Program-made: the position numbers and the translations under genes | The notes under the pieces: generated by a model | What the model was told of the DNA's origin: nothing | What the model saw: the letters and a program-made list of their open reading frames with translations, nothing else | The model's database searches: none | NCBI GenBank assembly: GCA_035506135.1 | Contig: DATJPY010000091.1 | Span: 1 to 42,483 of the forward strand | Direction: 5' to 3' | Length of the DNA stretch: 42,483 bases | Origin: DATJPY01 sp035506135 | GTDB taxonomy: Bacteria > Myxococcota_A > UBA9160 > PR03 | Shown here: in pieces, positions 7,550-15,640 of the stretch | How positions within the stretch are numbered: position 1 is the first letter of the stretch | Layout of the letters: the number at the start of each line of letters is the position of its first letter

Positions 7550-8782
7550 CTATCGCGTGCGAGCGCGCGCCTTCTCGAACCGCGCGCGCTGGAAGGTGAT
7601 GCAGGTCGAGTCGGCGGGGATCTCGTCGAGCGGCGTCGCGACGAGCTCCGGCGTGATCGCCGCCTTCTCGGCCGCGGGGCGCAGCGCGTCGAGGTCGAAG
7701 CCGTAGAGCTCGGCCGCGTTCTCGCCGAGCATCCTGCGCACCTCGCGCGGATCCAGATCCGCGAAGGCGAAGCGCATGTTCTCGCGCGAGTACGGGAAGC
7801 AGCCCTCGTAGTGCGGGTAGTCGTTGCCCCAGAGGATCTTGTCGATCCCGACGGCGTCGCGTCCCTCGACGTCGCGCGGACCGGGAAAGCTCGCTCCGTA
7901 CCAGCAGTTGCGACGCGCGTAGAAGCTCGGCGCCTCCTTGAGCGCGGGGTCGCGCGTGGTGTCGATCTCGCCGATCGCGCCCGCCTTCCAGGCGAGCCAC
8001 ATGCCGTCGAGCTGCTTCATCAGGCCGGGCGCCCAGGCGCAGCCCGACTCGGTGAGGATGTAGCGGAGCCTCGGGAAGCGCTCGAAGACTCCTCCCATGA
8101 TGAGATGGGTAAAGCCGCGCTGCACGAAGAACGACATCTCCTGCGCCCAGAGCGCCTTCGAGCCTTGCCCTTCGCTGTACGCCGGCGTGCCCTGCCCCGA
8201 GTGCTGGTTCACGACGAGGTCGTGGTCCTGGATCGCCGCCCAGAGCCGGTCGTAGGCGGGATGGTTGAGCGGCGGGAGGTGCACGTCCGACGGCGAGGGC
8301 AGCGGGAGGAGGACGCCGCCGCGCAGCCCGTGCTTCGCGATCCACGCGACGTCCTCGAGGGCGTCGTCGAGGTCGTTCAGGTGGAGGAGCCCGATGCCGG
8401 CGCGGCGCGCGGGCGCCTCGGCGCAGAAGTCGGCGAGCCAGCGGTTGTGCGCGCGCGTCCCGGCGAGGTAGCGGGGATACTGCTCCGGCGCCGGGGGAGG
8501 CGAGACGTGGAAGGCGGTCTCGTAGAAGGGCGGCACGGTGTTCGGGAAGATCACCTCGCCGACCACGCCGTCCGCCTCGAGATCGGCGATCCGCTCGGCC
8601 GAGTCCCAGTTCTTGCTCTTCTTGCCGCCGACGTGCTTCGGCGACGGGTTCCGGTAGCGGCCGCGCCACGCGTCGAAGTCGGCGCGCTCGCCCGGCTCCA
8701 GGTACTCCCGGTAGGTGTCGATCGCGGCGCCCGCGTGGGTGTCGGCGGTGATGACGATGTACGGGCTCTTGTCCTCGGGCAT
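7550..8782 (-). CDS. Amidohydrolase family (amidohydrolase-2 type) metal-dependent hydrolase
   Basis: A 410-residue TIM-barrel protein of the amidohydrolase-2 (ACMSD-like) group. Motifs in order are ITADTHAGA (the D.H metal-site start of this subgroup), VVGEVIFPNTVPP, GLRGGVLLPLP, DLVVNQHSGQG, the RLRYILTESGCAW segment and ILWGNDYPHYEGCFP with the conserved Asp near the C-terminus, ending in MLGENAAELYGFD. Relatives decarboxylate or hydrolyse aromatic or lactone substrates; the actual substrate cannot be read. The ATG at 8782 is preceded by TACCAT (minus strand, 8794-8789) 6 nt upstream and a poorly placed GAGG, so it may be leaderless. It follows the CSLREA gene by 33 nt on the same strand. 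Confidence 0.85.
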   Translation of the reverse strand: MPEDKSPYIVITADTHAGAAIDTYREYLEPGERADFDAWRGRYRNPSPKHVGGKKSKNWDSAERIADLEADGVVGEVIFPNTVPPFYETAFHVSPPPAPEQYPRYLAGTRAHNRWLADFCAEAPARRAGIGLLHLNDLDDALEDVAWIAKHGLRGGVLLPLPSPSDVHLPPLNHPAYDRLWAAIQDHDLVVNQHSGQGTPAYSEGQGSKALWAQEMSFFVQRGFTHLIMGGVFERFPRLRYILTESGCAWAPGLMKQLDGMWLAWKAGAIGEIDTTRDPALKEAPSFYARRNCWYGASFPGPRDVEGRDAVGIDKILWGNDYPHYEGCFPYSRENMRFAFADLDPREVRRMLGENAAELYGFDLDALRPAAEKAAITPELVATPLDEIPADSTCITFQRARFEKARARTR

Positions 8783-8788
8783 GCCTCG

Positions 8789-8794
8789 ATGGTA
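8789..8794 (-). promoter_or_regulatory. TANNNT -10-like hexamer, possible leaderless promoter of the amidohydrolase
   Basis: TACCAT on the minus strand ends 6 nt before the ATG at 8782, the spacing expected when transcription starts at or next to the start codon. No clear -35 is seen. The call rests on recurrence of this arrangement in the window. Confidence 0.3.
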
Positions 8795-8815
8795 TGGCGT
8801 CCGCTTCGCTCGCGC

Positions 8816-10330
8816 TCAGCGCCGCCTCGAGCGCGCGCGCCGCGCGGCGAGCGCGAGCGCGCCCGCCGCGACGAACGCCGCCGCCTGTGCGCCCGGCTCG
8901 GGGACGGTCTCGTAGGCGCCGATGTCGCAGGGCGTACGCCGCGTGAAGCCGCGCTGGTCGACCATCGGACAGGACGGCTCGAACGCGGCGCCGACGGCGG
9001 GGCTGCCCTCGAGCAGCGCGAGCGTCTCGGTGGGCCCGCCGTTCTGCGCGAGGGCGCTGGCCAGACCCGGATCGGCGACGTCGACCTGGTCGGTCGGCTG
9101 ACCGAGGCCGCATGGGCTCGAATCGTCGCTCAGGTTGCCGCCGCCGACGCTCTCGAGGCCGTGCTCGCCGGAGGGGCTCGCGCAGTTCGGTGTCGCGTCG
9201 CCGCCGGCGATCAGCGTGTTGGCGAGCACCGCGGGATTCACCTCCTCCTTGCCGTAGAGCTGGGAGCCGGTGAGCGCGGTGTTCCAGGCGATCGTCGAGC
9301 TGACGATGAAGGTGCCGTCGGTCGGGTCGTCGCCGAGCAGGAGCTCGTGGTCGACGCCGCCCCCGCGTCCGGTGCCTGCGATGGGCCCGAAGCCCTCCGC
9401 GAAGGAGGGCACGGCCTCGTTCCCGGTGACCGTGGAGTTCGTGAGGCGGAGGAGCCCGCCCGAGTTGGCGATCCCACCGCCGGCGCCTTCGAAGAGCGAG
9501 GTCCGGTTCGGATCGCCCGCCAGGTTGCCCGTGATCGTGGTCCGCCGCACGGTGAGCAGCGCGGGCGGATTCGGGCGGTTCTCGTTGTCGATGTTCATGA
9601 TGCCGCCGCCGGTCGAGAGCAGCGCCGTGTTGTCGCGGACGGTCGAGTCCTCGACCGTGAGCGTGGCCTGGATGTTGAGGAGGCCGCCGCCCTGCGCGCC
9701 CAGTGCCGGAGAGCCCGACACGTTCTCCGCGATCTCGCAGCGCGTGACGGTCGCGGAGGCCGGCGGGTTGGCGCCGCCGCCGACGGCGATGCCGCCGCCG
9801 CCGCCGAGCGCCGTGTTCCCGATGACGCGCGCGTCGCTCAGCGCGAGGATGCCGCCGAGGACGACGATGCCCCCGCCCTGCCCGGGCGCAACGGTCTGGC
9901 CGCCGGTGATCGTGACGCCGCTGATCGTGAGGTTCCCGGTGTTGGCGATGCCGAGCACGCGGTCGACGCCGGGATCCTCGGGCGACGGCCGCGCATCGAT
10001 GGTCGTGAGGTCCTTCCCGGCCCCGGTGATCGTGAGCGTCCGCGTCACGGCGAGGTTGCCGTCGGTGCCGGTGCCAATGGCGTTGCCGAAGCGGGAGCCG
10101 TCGCGCGGGATCGAGAGCCGGTAGGTGCCCGCCGCGAGGTCGATGCGGTTGGTCGAGTCCTCGACCTGGTTCGCCGCGAGGATCGCCTCCCGGAGCGAGC
10201 AGTCGCTGTCGCAGGCGCCGTCGGCCGAGTCCGTCGTCTTGGTGACGGTGAACACGACCGCGGCGCCCGCCTGCGGAAGGACGAGGGCGAGCCACGCGAG
10301 ATGGGCCAGCCAGCCGATGCGTCGGGTCAT
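8816..10330 (-). CDS. Secreted CSLREA-domain, parallel beta-helix surface protein with PEP-CTERM-like anchor
   Basis: A 504-residue exported protein. It has a signal peptide (RRIGWLAHLAWLALVLPQAG), then the CSLREA motif (DSDCSLREAILAANQ) typical of choice-of-anchor beta-helix proteins. Many glycine-rich beta-helix turns follow (GQGGGIVVLGG, ALGGGGGIAVGGG, TGGGIMNI, GAGGGIANSGGL), then the family's closing GGPTETLALLEGSPAVGA and RGFTRRTPCDIGAYE. The C-terminus is VPEPG, a hydrophobic Ala-rich segment and an Arg-rich tail, the pattern read by exosortases in PEP-CTERM systems. The protein is probably displayed at the cell surface. ATG 10330 is chosen because AGGAG lies 6 nt upstream and a signal peptide follows at once. 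No exosortase gene is in the window. Confidence 0.8.
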   Translation of the reverse strand: MTRRIGWLAHLAWLALVLPQAGAAVVFTVTKTTDSADGACDSDCSLREAILAANQVEDSTNRIDLAAGTYRLSIPRDGSRFGNAIGTGTDGNLAVTRTLTITGAGKDLTTIDARPSPEDPGVDRVLGIANTGNLTISGVTITGGQTVAPGQGGGIVVLGGILALSDARVIGNTALGGGGGIAVGGGANPPASATVTRCEIAENVSGSPALGAQGGGLLNIQATLTVEDSTVRDNTALLSTGGGIMNIDNENRPNPPALLTVRRTTITGNLAGDPNRTSLFEGAGGGIANSGGLLRLTNSTVTGNEAVPSFAEGFGPIAGTGRGGGVDHELLLGDDPTDGTFIVSSTIAWNTALTGSQLYGKEEVNPAVLANTLIAGGDATPNCASPSGEHGLESVGGGNLSDDSSPCGLGQPTDQVDVADPGLASALAQNGGPTETLALLEGSPAVGAAFEPSCPMVDQRGFTRRTPCDIGAYETVPEPGAQAAAFVAAGALALAARRARSRRR

Positions 10331-10416
10331 GCGGTCTCCTCCCACTCCGCACGCCTGGCGGCGCGCCGAGCGGGCTTAGATACCGCAGATGCCCGATCGA
10401 TCGCTCGTGTAGCCCC

Positions 10417-11112
10417 TCAGATTTCGTCGAAGAAGAGGATCTCGCGCACCTCGACGGGGCCCCAACGCGCGTGCGGGTAGCGCTCCGCGAGTGCGACGGC
10501 CTCGGCCCGGCCGGCGACGCGGACCAGGCTGTAGCCGCCGACGCCCTCCTTCGCCTCGGCGAAGGGCCCGTCGGTGACGAGCGCCTTCCCACCGCGCACC
10601 TGCACGCGGGCCGGCGGCGGGTCGTTCGCGAGCGGCGCCGTCTCGAGGAGCTTCCCGTCGCGCTCGAGGCCGTGCCCGAACTCGATCATCTCGCGGTACT
10701 TCGCGCCGTCGGGATCGGCGAGGCCGGGCTCCCTGTGGAACGCGAGCAGGAACGGCGTGTCCTTTCCCGAGTCGATGTACGTGTGCCGGCTCCGGAGCGC
10801 GTGCACCTCGACGGTGCCGTAGCGCGCGTGGGGGCTCTCGCGCGCGATCTCGAGCGCCTCCTCGCGGCTCCGGGCCTCGACGACCCAGAAGCCGCCGATG
10901 ACCTCCTTGCTCTCGGGGAAGGGGCCGTCGCTCACGACCGCCGTGCCGCCGCGCACCCGGACGAGCGCGGCGTCGTCGTCGGGGGCCAGCGGCGCGCCGC
11001 GCCGGAGCCGGCCCCGGGCCGCGAGCTCGCGCGCGTACTGGTTCATCTGCGCGAAGCCGCTCGGCTCGGAGGGGTCGCCCTTGCGCTCGGTGAAGAGAAG
11101 CAGGAACTCCAT
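10417..11112 (-). CDS. Tandem YCII-domain protein
   Basis: A 231-residue protein made of two YCII (ferredoxin-like, dimeric alpha/beta) domains. The diagnostic segment occurs twice: VVSDGPFPESKEVIGGFWVV (first half) and LVTDGPFAEAKEGVGGYSLV (second half). Each is followed by an A.E.A..IA...PHAR(Y/W)G(T/P)VEV motif, so the gene arose by internal duplication. Single-domain relatives (DGPF proteins) are often encoded beside ECF sigma factors; none is present here. The biochemical role is unknown. The ATG at 11112 has AGGAG 8 nt upstream. The 110-nt gap to the DUF362 gene upstream contains short palindromes but no obvious gene. Confidence 0.85.
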   Translation of the reverse strand: MEFLLLFTERKGDPSEPSGFAQMNQYARELAARGRLRRGAPLAPDDDAALVRVRGGTAVVSDGPFPESKEVIGGFWVVEARSREEALEIARESPHARYGTVEVHALRSRHTYIDSGKDTPFLLAFHREPGLADPDGAKYREMIEFGHGLERDGKLLETAPLANDPPPARVQVRGGKALVTDGPFAEAKEGVGGYSLVRVAGRAEAVALAERYPHARWGPVEVREILFFDEI

Positions 11113-11223
11113 GGCATCGTCTCCTCGAGGGATGGTTCACCCTCTCGTCGAACGGCGCCACGCCGGATCGACACCGGCTCCCGCGGGGCGCCCGGTTCTC
11201 GGGGCCGCGGGGCTCGCGAGCGC

Positions 11224-12720
11224 TCAGAGCTCGACGTGCCCCTTCCATGCGGGATGGGGCGCGAGGTCGAGGCCGGGATCGCGGTTCGCGGGATCGAGCA
11301 GCGTCTCGAGGCCCGGCTCGCCGAGGACGCGGATCGACGCCGGATCGGGGAGCCGCAACGCCGGCGTCTCGAGCAGGTGCTGGAAGGTCTTGAGCTTCCG
11401 GTAGTCGAAGCCCATGAGGCGCGTCGCCACGAGGTCGACGGCGGCGGGATTGAAGCCGGCCACCAGCACGCCGCAGTGTCGGGCGTCCGGGACGAGCGGC
11501 CCCTCCGCCTCGCCGGCGGTGATGCCGTCGATCACCGAGAAGACGCGGCGCATCGGGCGGTCGTGGAGCCTGCCCTCGCGGTCGGCGTAGAGGAAGGCGC
11601 GCCAGAGGTCGACCGCCATCCGCCACGCCGAGTCGTTGCCGTACCAGTTGCCCGCGTCGACCACGCGCGTGCCGGGCCGGAAGCCGAGCGGCCGCAGCAC
11701 GGCCTTCGCGACGGACCGCGCCGTCTCGTACAGGAAGTCGAAGAGCGGGCTCTTGCGCGCGAGCAGCACGTCAGACGCCAGGCGGTGCATCCGGACCGCC
11801 GCTTCGCTCCGCGCGCTCAGCATCGCGTCCGGGAACTCGTCGCCGCCCTCGTGCGGCGCGCCGACGCTGTAGTGGACCAGGCAGTTCTTGTTGGTCGTCG
11901 TGCCGACGAGGCCCTTGATGTTCAGCGTGACGCCGACCTTCTTGTGCGTCTTCAGCTTCGGCACCAGGATCACGAGGTCGGCGCCGAGGATCGTCCGCGC
12001 GACGTGGTAGATCTGCGTCTCTCCGTGGTGCAGGCGGTTGGTCTCGTCGCGGTTGAAGTCGGCGCCGTAATAGCGGCGGTTCACCGGATAGAGCGCGCTC
12101 GCGCGGCCGAGGTCCACGCCCACCTGGCCCTCGGGATCGCCGTCGAGCGGGAAGCGGTTGCGCGAGCCGCCGCCGGTGCTCGGCGCGCTGCGATCGAACC
12201 AGAACGTGCGCAGGTCGCGGAACTCGATCTCGAAGCCGAGCGCCTCGCGGTAGAGGCGCTGGATCGACTCGATCTGGATGCGGTCGACGAGCGCCTTCGG
12301 ATCGCAATCCATCTGCGGCGCGTCGGCGACGATGATGCGGCCCTTCCCGCGCAGCGCCAGGTAGCAGTAGTCGATCAGCGGGCGGAGCACGGAGCTGTGC
12401 GTGATGATGCTGAAGAGGTCGCCGCCCTCCTGGTGCTCGCTCTGCACGTAGTTGGGCTTCAGCACGACGGTCTCGCCCGGCCGCAGCAGCTCGCCGAGCG
12501 GATTCCAGTCGCGGGTGCCGGCGCGCGCGGCGTCGAGCCCGAGCCGGAGCAGGACGTCGCGAACGCCCTCGTACACGCGGTTCGGCTCGCCGGCGACCGC
12601 GTCGAACGGGTACTCGGGGAAGCGCTCGTGCGGATGGAAGGGAGGCTCGGTCGGATAGCGCGCCTGCGGATCGCGGTGCACGGCGACCGCAGTGCGCGCG
12701 AGGAGCTCCGAGGCGTCCAT
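11224..12720 (-). CDS. DUF362 domain-containing protein in a polysaccharide locus
   Basis: A 498-residue protein with the DUF362 layout: LLRPGETVVLKPNYVQ, FSIITHSSVLRPLIDY, GRIIVADAPQMDCD near the start, DLVILVPKLKTHKKVGVTLN followed by IKGLVGT in the middle, and MRRVFSVIDGITAGEAEGP then VAGFNPAAVDLVATRLMGFD at the end. The DUF362 function is not established. Many members carry a C-terminal ferredoxin domain; no CxxCxxC cluster is visible here, so this is the cluster-free form. It starts 11 nt after the flippase stop with GGAG before the ATG and is the last gene of the minus-strand polysaccharide operon. That suggests a role in surface glycan assembly (inference). Confidence 0.75.
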   Translation of the reverse strand: MDASELLARTAVAVHRDPQARYPTEPPFHPHERFPEYPFDAVAGEPNRVYEGVRDVLLRLGLDAARAGTRDWNPLGELLRPGETVVLKPNYVQSEHQEGGDLFSIITHSSVLRPLIDYCYLALRGKGRIIVADAPQMDCDPKALVDRIQIESIQRLYREALGFEIEFRDLRTFWFDRSAPSTGGGSRNRFPLDGDPEGQVGVDLGRASALYPVNRRYYGADFNRDETNRLHHGETQIYHVARTILGADLVILVPKLKTHKKVGVTLNIKGLVGTTTNKNCLVHYSVGAPHEGGDEFPDAMLSARSEAAVRMHRLASDVLLARKSPLFDFLYETARSVAKAVLRPLGFRPGTRVVDAGNWYGNDSAWRMAVDLWRAFLYADREGRLHDRPMRRVFSVIDGITAGEAEGPLVPDARHCGVLVAGFNPAAVDLVATRLMGFDYRKLKTFQHLLETPALRLPDPASIRVLGEPGLETLLDPANRDPGLDLAPHPAWKGHVEL

Positions 12721-12731
12721 GAGACTCCATT

Positions 12732-14228
12732 CTAGCCCGCCTCGGCGCGCCGACCCAGCATGCGCAGGAACGCATTGCGGAGCTCGTGGTCCTCGCGCAG
12801 AACCAGCAGGCCGTACGGCACGCACGCCAGCACGGCGGCCACCGACACCACCGCGTCGCTCGCGCCCGCCCAGCGGGCCGCGAGCGGGATGGCGGCGGTC
12901 GGCACCGCGTAGAGGAGGAGCCGCAGCACGTGCTCCCAGATCACGCGGCCGCGCGACCGCGTGAGCCGCACGCAGATGATGAGGCGCGTCATGCCGAAGG
13001 CGAGCCCCATGAACGCGTAGAGCAGGATCGCGGCGCGCGCGTCGTGCAGCACGAGCCCGCCGAAGGCCAGCGCGGCGAAGCCCGCCGAGACGGCGAGGAC
13101 GTTCAGGAAGACCTCGAGCCGCTGGCGCTCGAGCACGAGCAGGATGCGGCTGATGCCGCCGCCGACGAAGCCGCCGAGCTGGTCCACCGCGAGCAGGCCC
13201 GCGAAGAGGCCGGACTCCGCCCAGCGCGCGCCGAAGACCGACGAGAAGAGCTGGGGGCCCGCGACCAGCAGGATCAGCGCCGGGAGGAGCGAGATCGTGA
13301 TCAGGCGCTTCCCGACGCCTTCGACCAGGTACGAGAGGTCCGCCTCGCGGTCGCGCGACGCACCGGCGCGCTGGAAGAACACCTCCGCGATCGCCAGGCC
13401 GAAGATCGTGAGCGGCGCAACGGTGGCCCGACGCGCGAGGGTGTAGAAGCCCGTCACGGTCGCGGCGAAGACGGCGTTCAGGAAGATCGTCGGGATCTCC
13501 GCGGTCGTCTGCGAGAGGACCGACGTGGCGGTGACGAAGTATGGGAAGTTCCGGTAGCGGACGGCCACGCGCCGCATCCCCGCGAAGGAGACGCTGCGCG
13601 CGACCCGCACGGCGTCCTCGCGCAGGAAGAAGACGCCCTGCACGACCGCGGGGACCAGGAGCCCGACGACCGTCGCCACGAGGAGCGCGCGACCGGTGCC
13701 CGCTCCGAGCCAGCTCGCACCGATGGCGACGCCCGCCGTAGCCGCGGCGCCGAGCACGCGGACGACGGCGAGCAGCACGAACTGCTGCTTCCGGCTCTGG
13801 AAGGTGCGGAGCGGCGAGCCGAGCCCGGTGAGCACGAGGCCGAGCAGCAGCAGCACCCGGTGGTGGCCGAGCTCGCCGAGACCGAGCGCGGCGAGCGGCG
13901 CGTCGCCGAGCACGAGCAGCGGGATCGCGACGAGCACCGTCGTGCCGAGGATCAAGAGGAAGCACAGGCCGAGCAGGTCGGCCGTCTCCTCGTACTCCTT
14001 CGGGAGCACGAGCGCGAGGTAGTACATGAAGCAGCCGAACGGCGTCAGGATGCCGAGCGCGGAGCCGTAGATCCCGAGCAGGCCGAACGCCTCGGGCGAG
14101 AACAGGCGCGAGAGCAGCGGGCCGGTGATCAGCACCAGCGCCTGGGCGATGCCGGTCCCGACGCTGAGCGCGACGACGCCCCCGACGAAGCCCGAGCCCG
14201 CCCGGGTCTCGCGCGGCGCGGAGTTCAA
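12732..14228 (-). CDS. Wzx-type oligosaccharide flippase / polysaccharide biosynthesis membrane protein
   Basis: A 498-residue polytopic membrane protein with about 12-14 hydrophobic helices. It opens with GVVALSVGTGIAQALVLITGPLLSRLFSPEAFGLLGIYGS, the typical start of the MATE-like polysaccharide transporter group. Such proteins flip undecaprenyl-linked repeat units across the inner membrane. The start is TTG at 14228, overlapping the upstream stop (TTGA) with GGGGA before it. No ATG or GTG exists in frame before the second helix, so TTG is the only start that keeps the first helix. It sits between the CapK-like and DUF362 genes. Confidence 0.85.
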   Translation of the reverse strand: MNSAPRETRAGSGFVGGVVALSVGTGIAQALVLITGPLLSRLFSPEAFGLLGIYGSALGILTPFGCFMYYLALVLPKEYEETADLLGLCFLLILGTTVLVAIPLLVLGDAPLAALGLGELGHHRVLLLLGLVLTGLGSPLRTFQSRKQQFVLLAVVRVLGAAATAGVAIGASWLGAGTGRALLVATVVGLLVPAVVQGVFFLREDAVRVARSVSFAGMRRVAVRYRNFPYFVTATSVLSQTTAEIPTIFLNAVFAATVTGFYTLARRATVAPLTIFGLAIAEVFFQRAGASRDREADLSYLVEGVGKRLITISLLPALILLVAGPQLFSSVFGARWAESGLFAGLLAVDQLGGFVGGGISRILLVLERQRLEVFLNVLAVSAGFAALAFGGLVLHDARAAILLYAFMGLAFGMTRLIICVRLTRSRGRVIWEHVLRLLLYAVPTAAIPLAARWAGASDAVVSVAAVLACVPYGLLVLREDHELRNAFLRMLGRRAEAG

Positions 14229-15640
14229 GCGTCCCCGAACTTCAGCGGAAGCTTCTGGATCAGGAAGCGCTGCTTGCCCGAGACCGTACGCGGGATCTCG
14301 GGGACGGACTCGACCCGCAGCTCGACGTCGTCGCCGAGCTTCGCCAGGAGCGCCTTGCGGATCCGCGCCGTGCTCTCCTCGGTGTAGCTCGGCTTCCGGA
14401 CCACGTTGAACACGACCAGCCCGGGGGTGTCCTGGAAGAACTGGAACTGGGCGACCTCGTCGAAGACGTCGGAGTGCATGTTGAGCGCGGTCATCGAGAT
14501 GAGGCGCCCTTTCCCCGTCACGATCAGCTCCTGGAGCCGGCCGTCGATGCCCGCGAGGAGCTGGTGCTGGCGCCCGCAGGCGCAGGTGCCGGCGCGCACG
14601 ACGGCGCGGTCCGCGGTGCGGTAGCGGATGAAGGGCGTCACCCAGTTGCTGAAGCCGGTGGCGATCACCTCGGCAATCTGGCCATCGCCCGACACCGAGC
14701 GGCCGTCCTCACCGATCAGCTCGGTCACGCCGTACTCGGGCACCACGTGATAGTCGGCGTTGCGCTCGCACTCGGCGGACAGCGCGGCGCGCTCGCTGTG
14801 GCCGTAGAACCCGAACGTCCGGCACCGGAAGGCCTGCTCGATCGCCTCGCGCTGCCACGCGTACAGGTTCTCCGAGCCGCACAGGACCACCTCGACGGAC
14901 CGGATCGGCTCGATCTTCCGCTCGAGCATGAAGCGCGCGAGGATCGCGATCGCCGACGGATAGGCCTCGATGAAGCGGAAGCCGGAGGCGCGGATCTTCT
15001 CGACGTAGCTGGGCATGTACTCGTCGGTGAGGTGGTACGACGAGAGCACGAGGCGCCGCGTGCGAGGGAGGTAGAGCCAGGGCTTGCCGCGCTCCGCGCT
15101 GTCGACGACGGCGCCGCGGAGCTGGATCGAGCCGTCGCCGTAGTGGTATCCGACGCGGCCCCAGATCGAGAGGATGTGCGCGTCCTCGAGCGGACTCGAC
15201 TGCTCCCGGTCGTTGTAGAAGCCGACGGGGACTCCCGTCGACCCACCGGTCGTGACGTACTGGCGCCGCGCCGCGGGCCAGTTCTGCGCGGTCAGATCGG
15301 GCAGGTTGTCGCGCAGGATCTCCTTGGTCAGATAGGGGAGCTTCGGGAGGTCGGACGCGTCCTGGATCTGGCCCGGCGAGAGGCCCCGCTCGTCGAAGAC
15401 GCGGCGGTAGTAGGGGACGTTGCGGTAGGCGTGGTCGATGAGGCGGCGGAGCTGCTCGTTCTGGTAGGCCTCGATTCGCTCGCGCGGCCACCACTGCGAC
15501 TCCTGCAGCAGCCGGAACATCGCCTCGTCGTAGCGCCCGAAGCGGAATCGGGGCGGCAGCAGGTACGACGCGCCGGCGCGCAGGTAGCGCGCGCCGTGCC
15601 AGAACGCTCCCCACGCCCTCCCCTTCCGCGGGAGCTTCAT
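14225..15640 (-). CDS. CapK/PaaK-like adenylate-forming protein (phenylacetate-CoA ligase family)
   Basis: A 471-residue member of the phenylacetate-CoA ligase superfamily, in the CapK subgroup found in capsule and exopolysaccharide clusters. Evidence includes QNEQLRRLIDHAYRNVPYYR, LPYLTKEILRDN, the phosphate loop VTTGGSTGVPVGFY, EAYPSAIAILARFM, GFYGHSERAALSAECE (replacing the usual YG.TE motif), FIRYRTADRAV, CACGRQHQLLAGIDGR and the C-terminal EIPRTVSGKQRFLIQK with the A10-type lysine. CapK proteins are thought to activate an acid used to modify the glycan, but the chemistry is poorly known. The ATG at 15640 has GGAGG upstream and overlaps the heparinase stop. Confidence 0.85.
   Translation of the reverse strand: MKLPRKGRAWGAFWHGARYLRAGASYLLPPRFRFGRYDEAMFRLLQESQWWPRERIEAYQNEQLRRLIDHAYRNVPYYRRVFDERGLSPGQIQDASDLPKLPYLTKEILRDNLPDLTAQNWPAARRQYVTTGGSTGVPVGFYNDREQSSPLEDAHILSIWGRVGYHYGDGSIQLRGAVVDSAERGKPWLYLPRTRRLVLSSYHLTDEYMPSYVEKIRASGFRFIEAYPSAIAILARFMLERKIEPIRSVEVVLCGSENLYAWQREAIEQAFRCRTFGFYGHSERAALSAECERNADYHVVPEYGVTELIGEDGRSVSGDGQIAEVIATGFSNWVTPFIRYRTADRAVVRAGTCACGRQHQLLAGIDGRLQELIVTGKGRLISMTALNMHSDVFDEVAQFQFFQDTPGLVVFNVVRKPSYTEESTARIRKALLAKLGDDVELRVESVPEIPRTVSGKQRFLIQKLPLKFGDA

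Noticed and set aside
7811..10480. Long plus-strand open frame opposite the amidohydrolase, CSLREA and YCII genes
   Set aside because: Antisense mirror of G/C-ending codons; no start signal and no recognisable domain.
7446..10592. A very long minus-strand open frame (over 1000 codons) running across the amidohydrolase and CSLREA genes in a different frame
   Set aside because: Arg/Ala/Pro-rich low-complexity translation with no motifs, overlapping two well-supported genes; long chance frames are expected at 70% GC.
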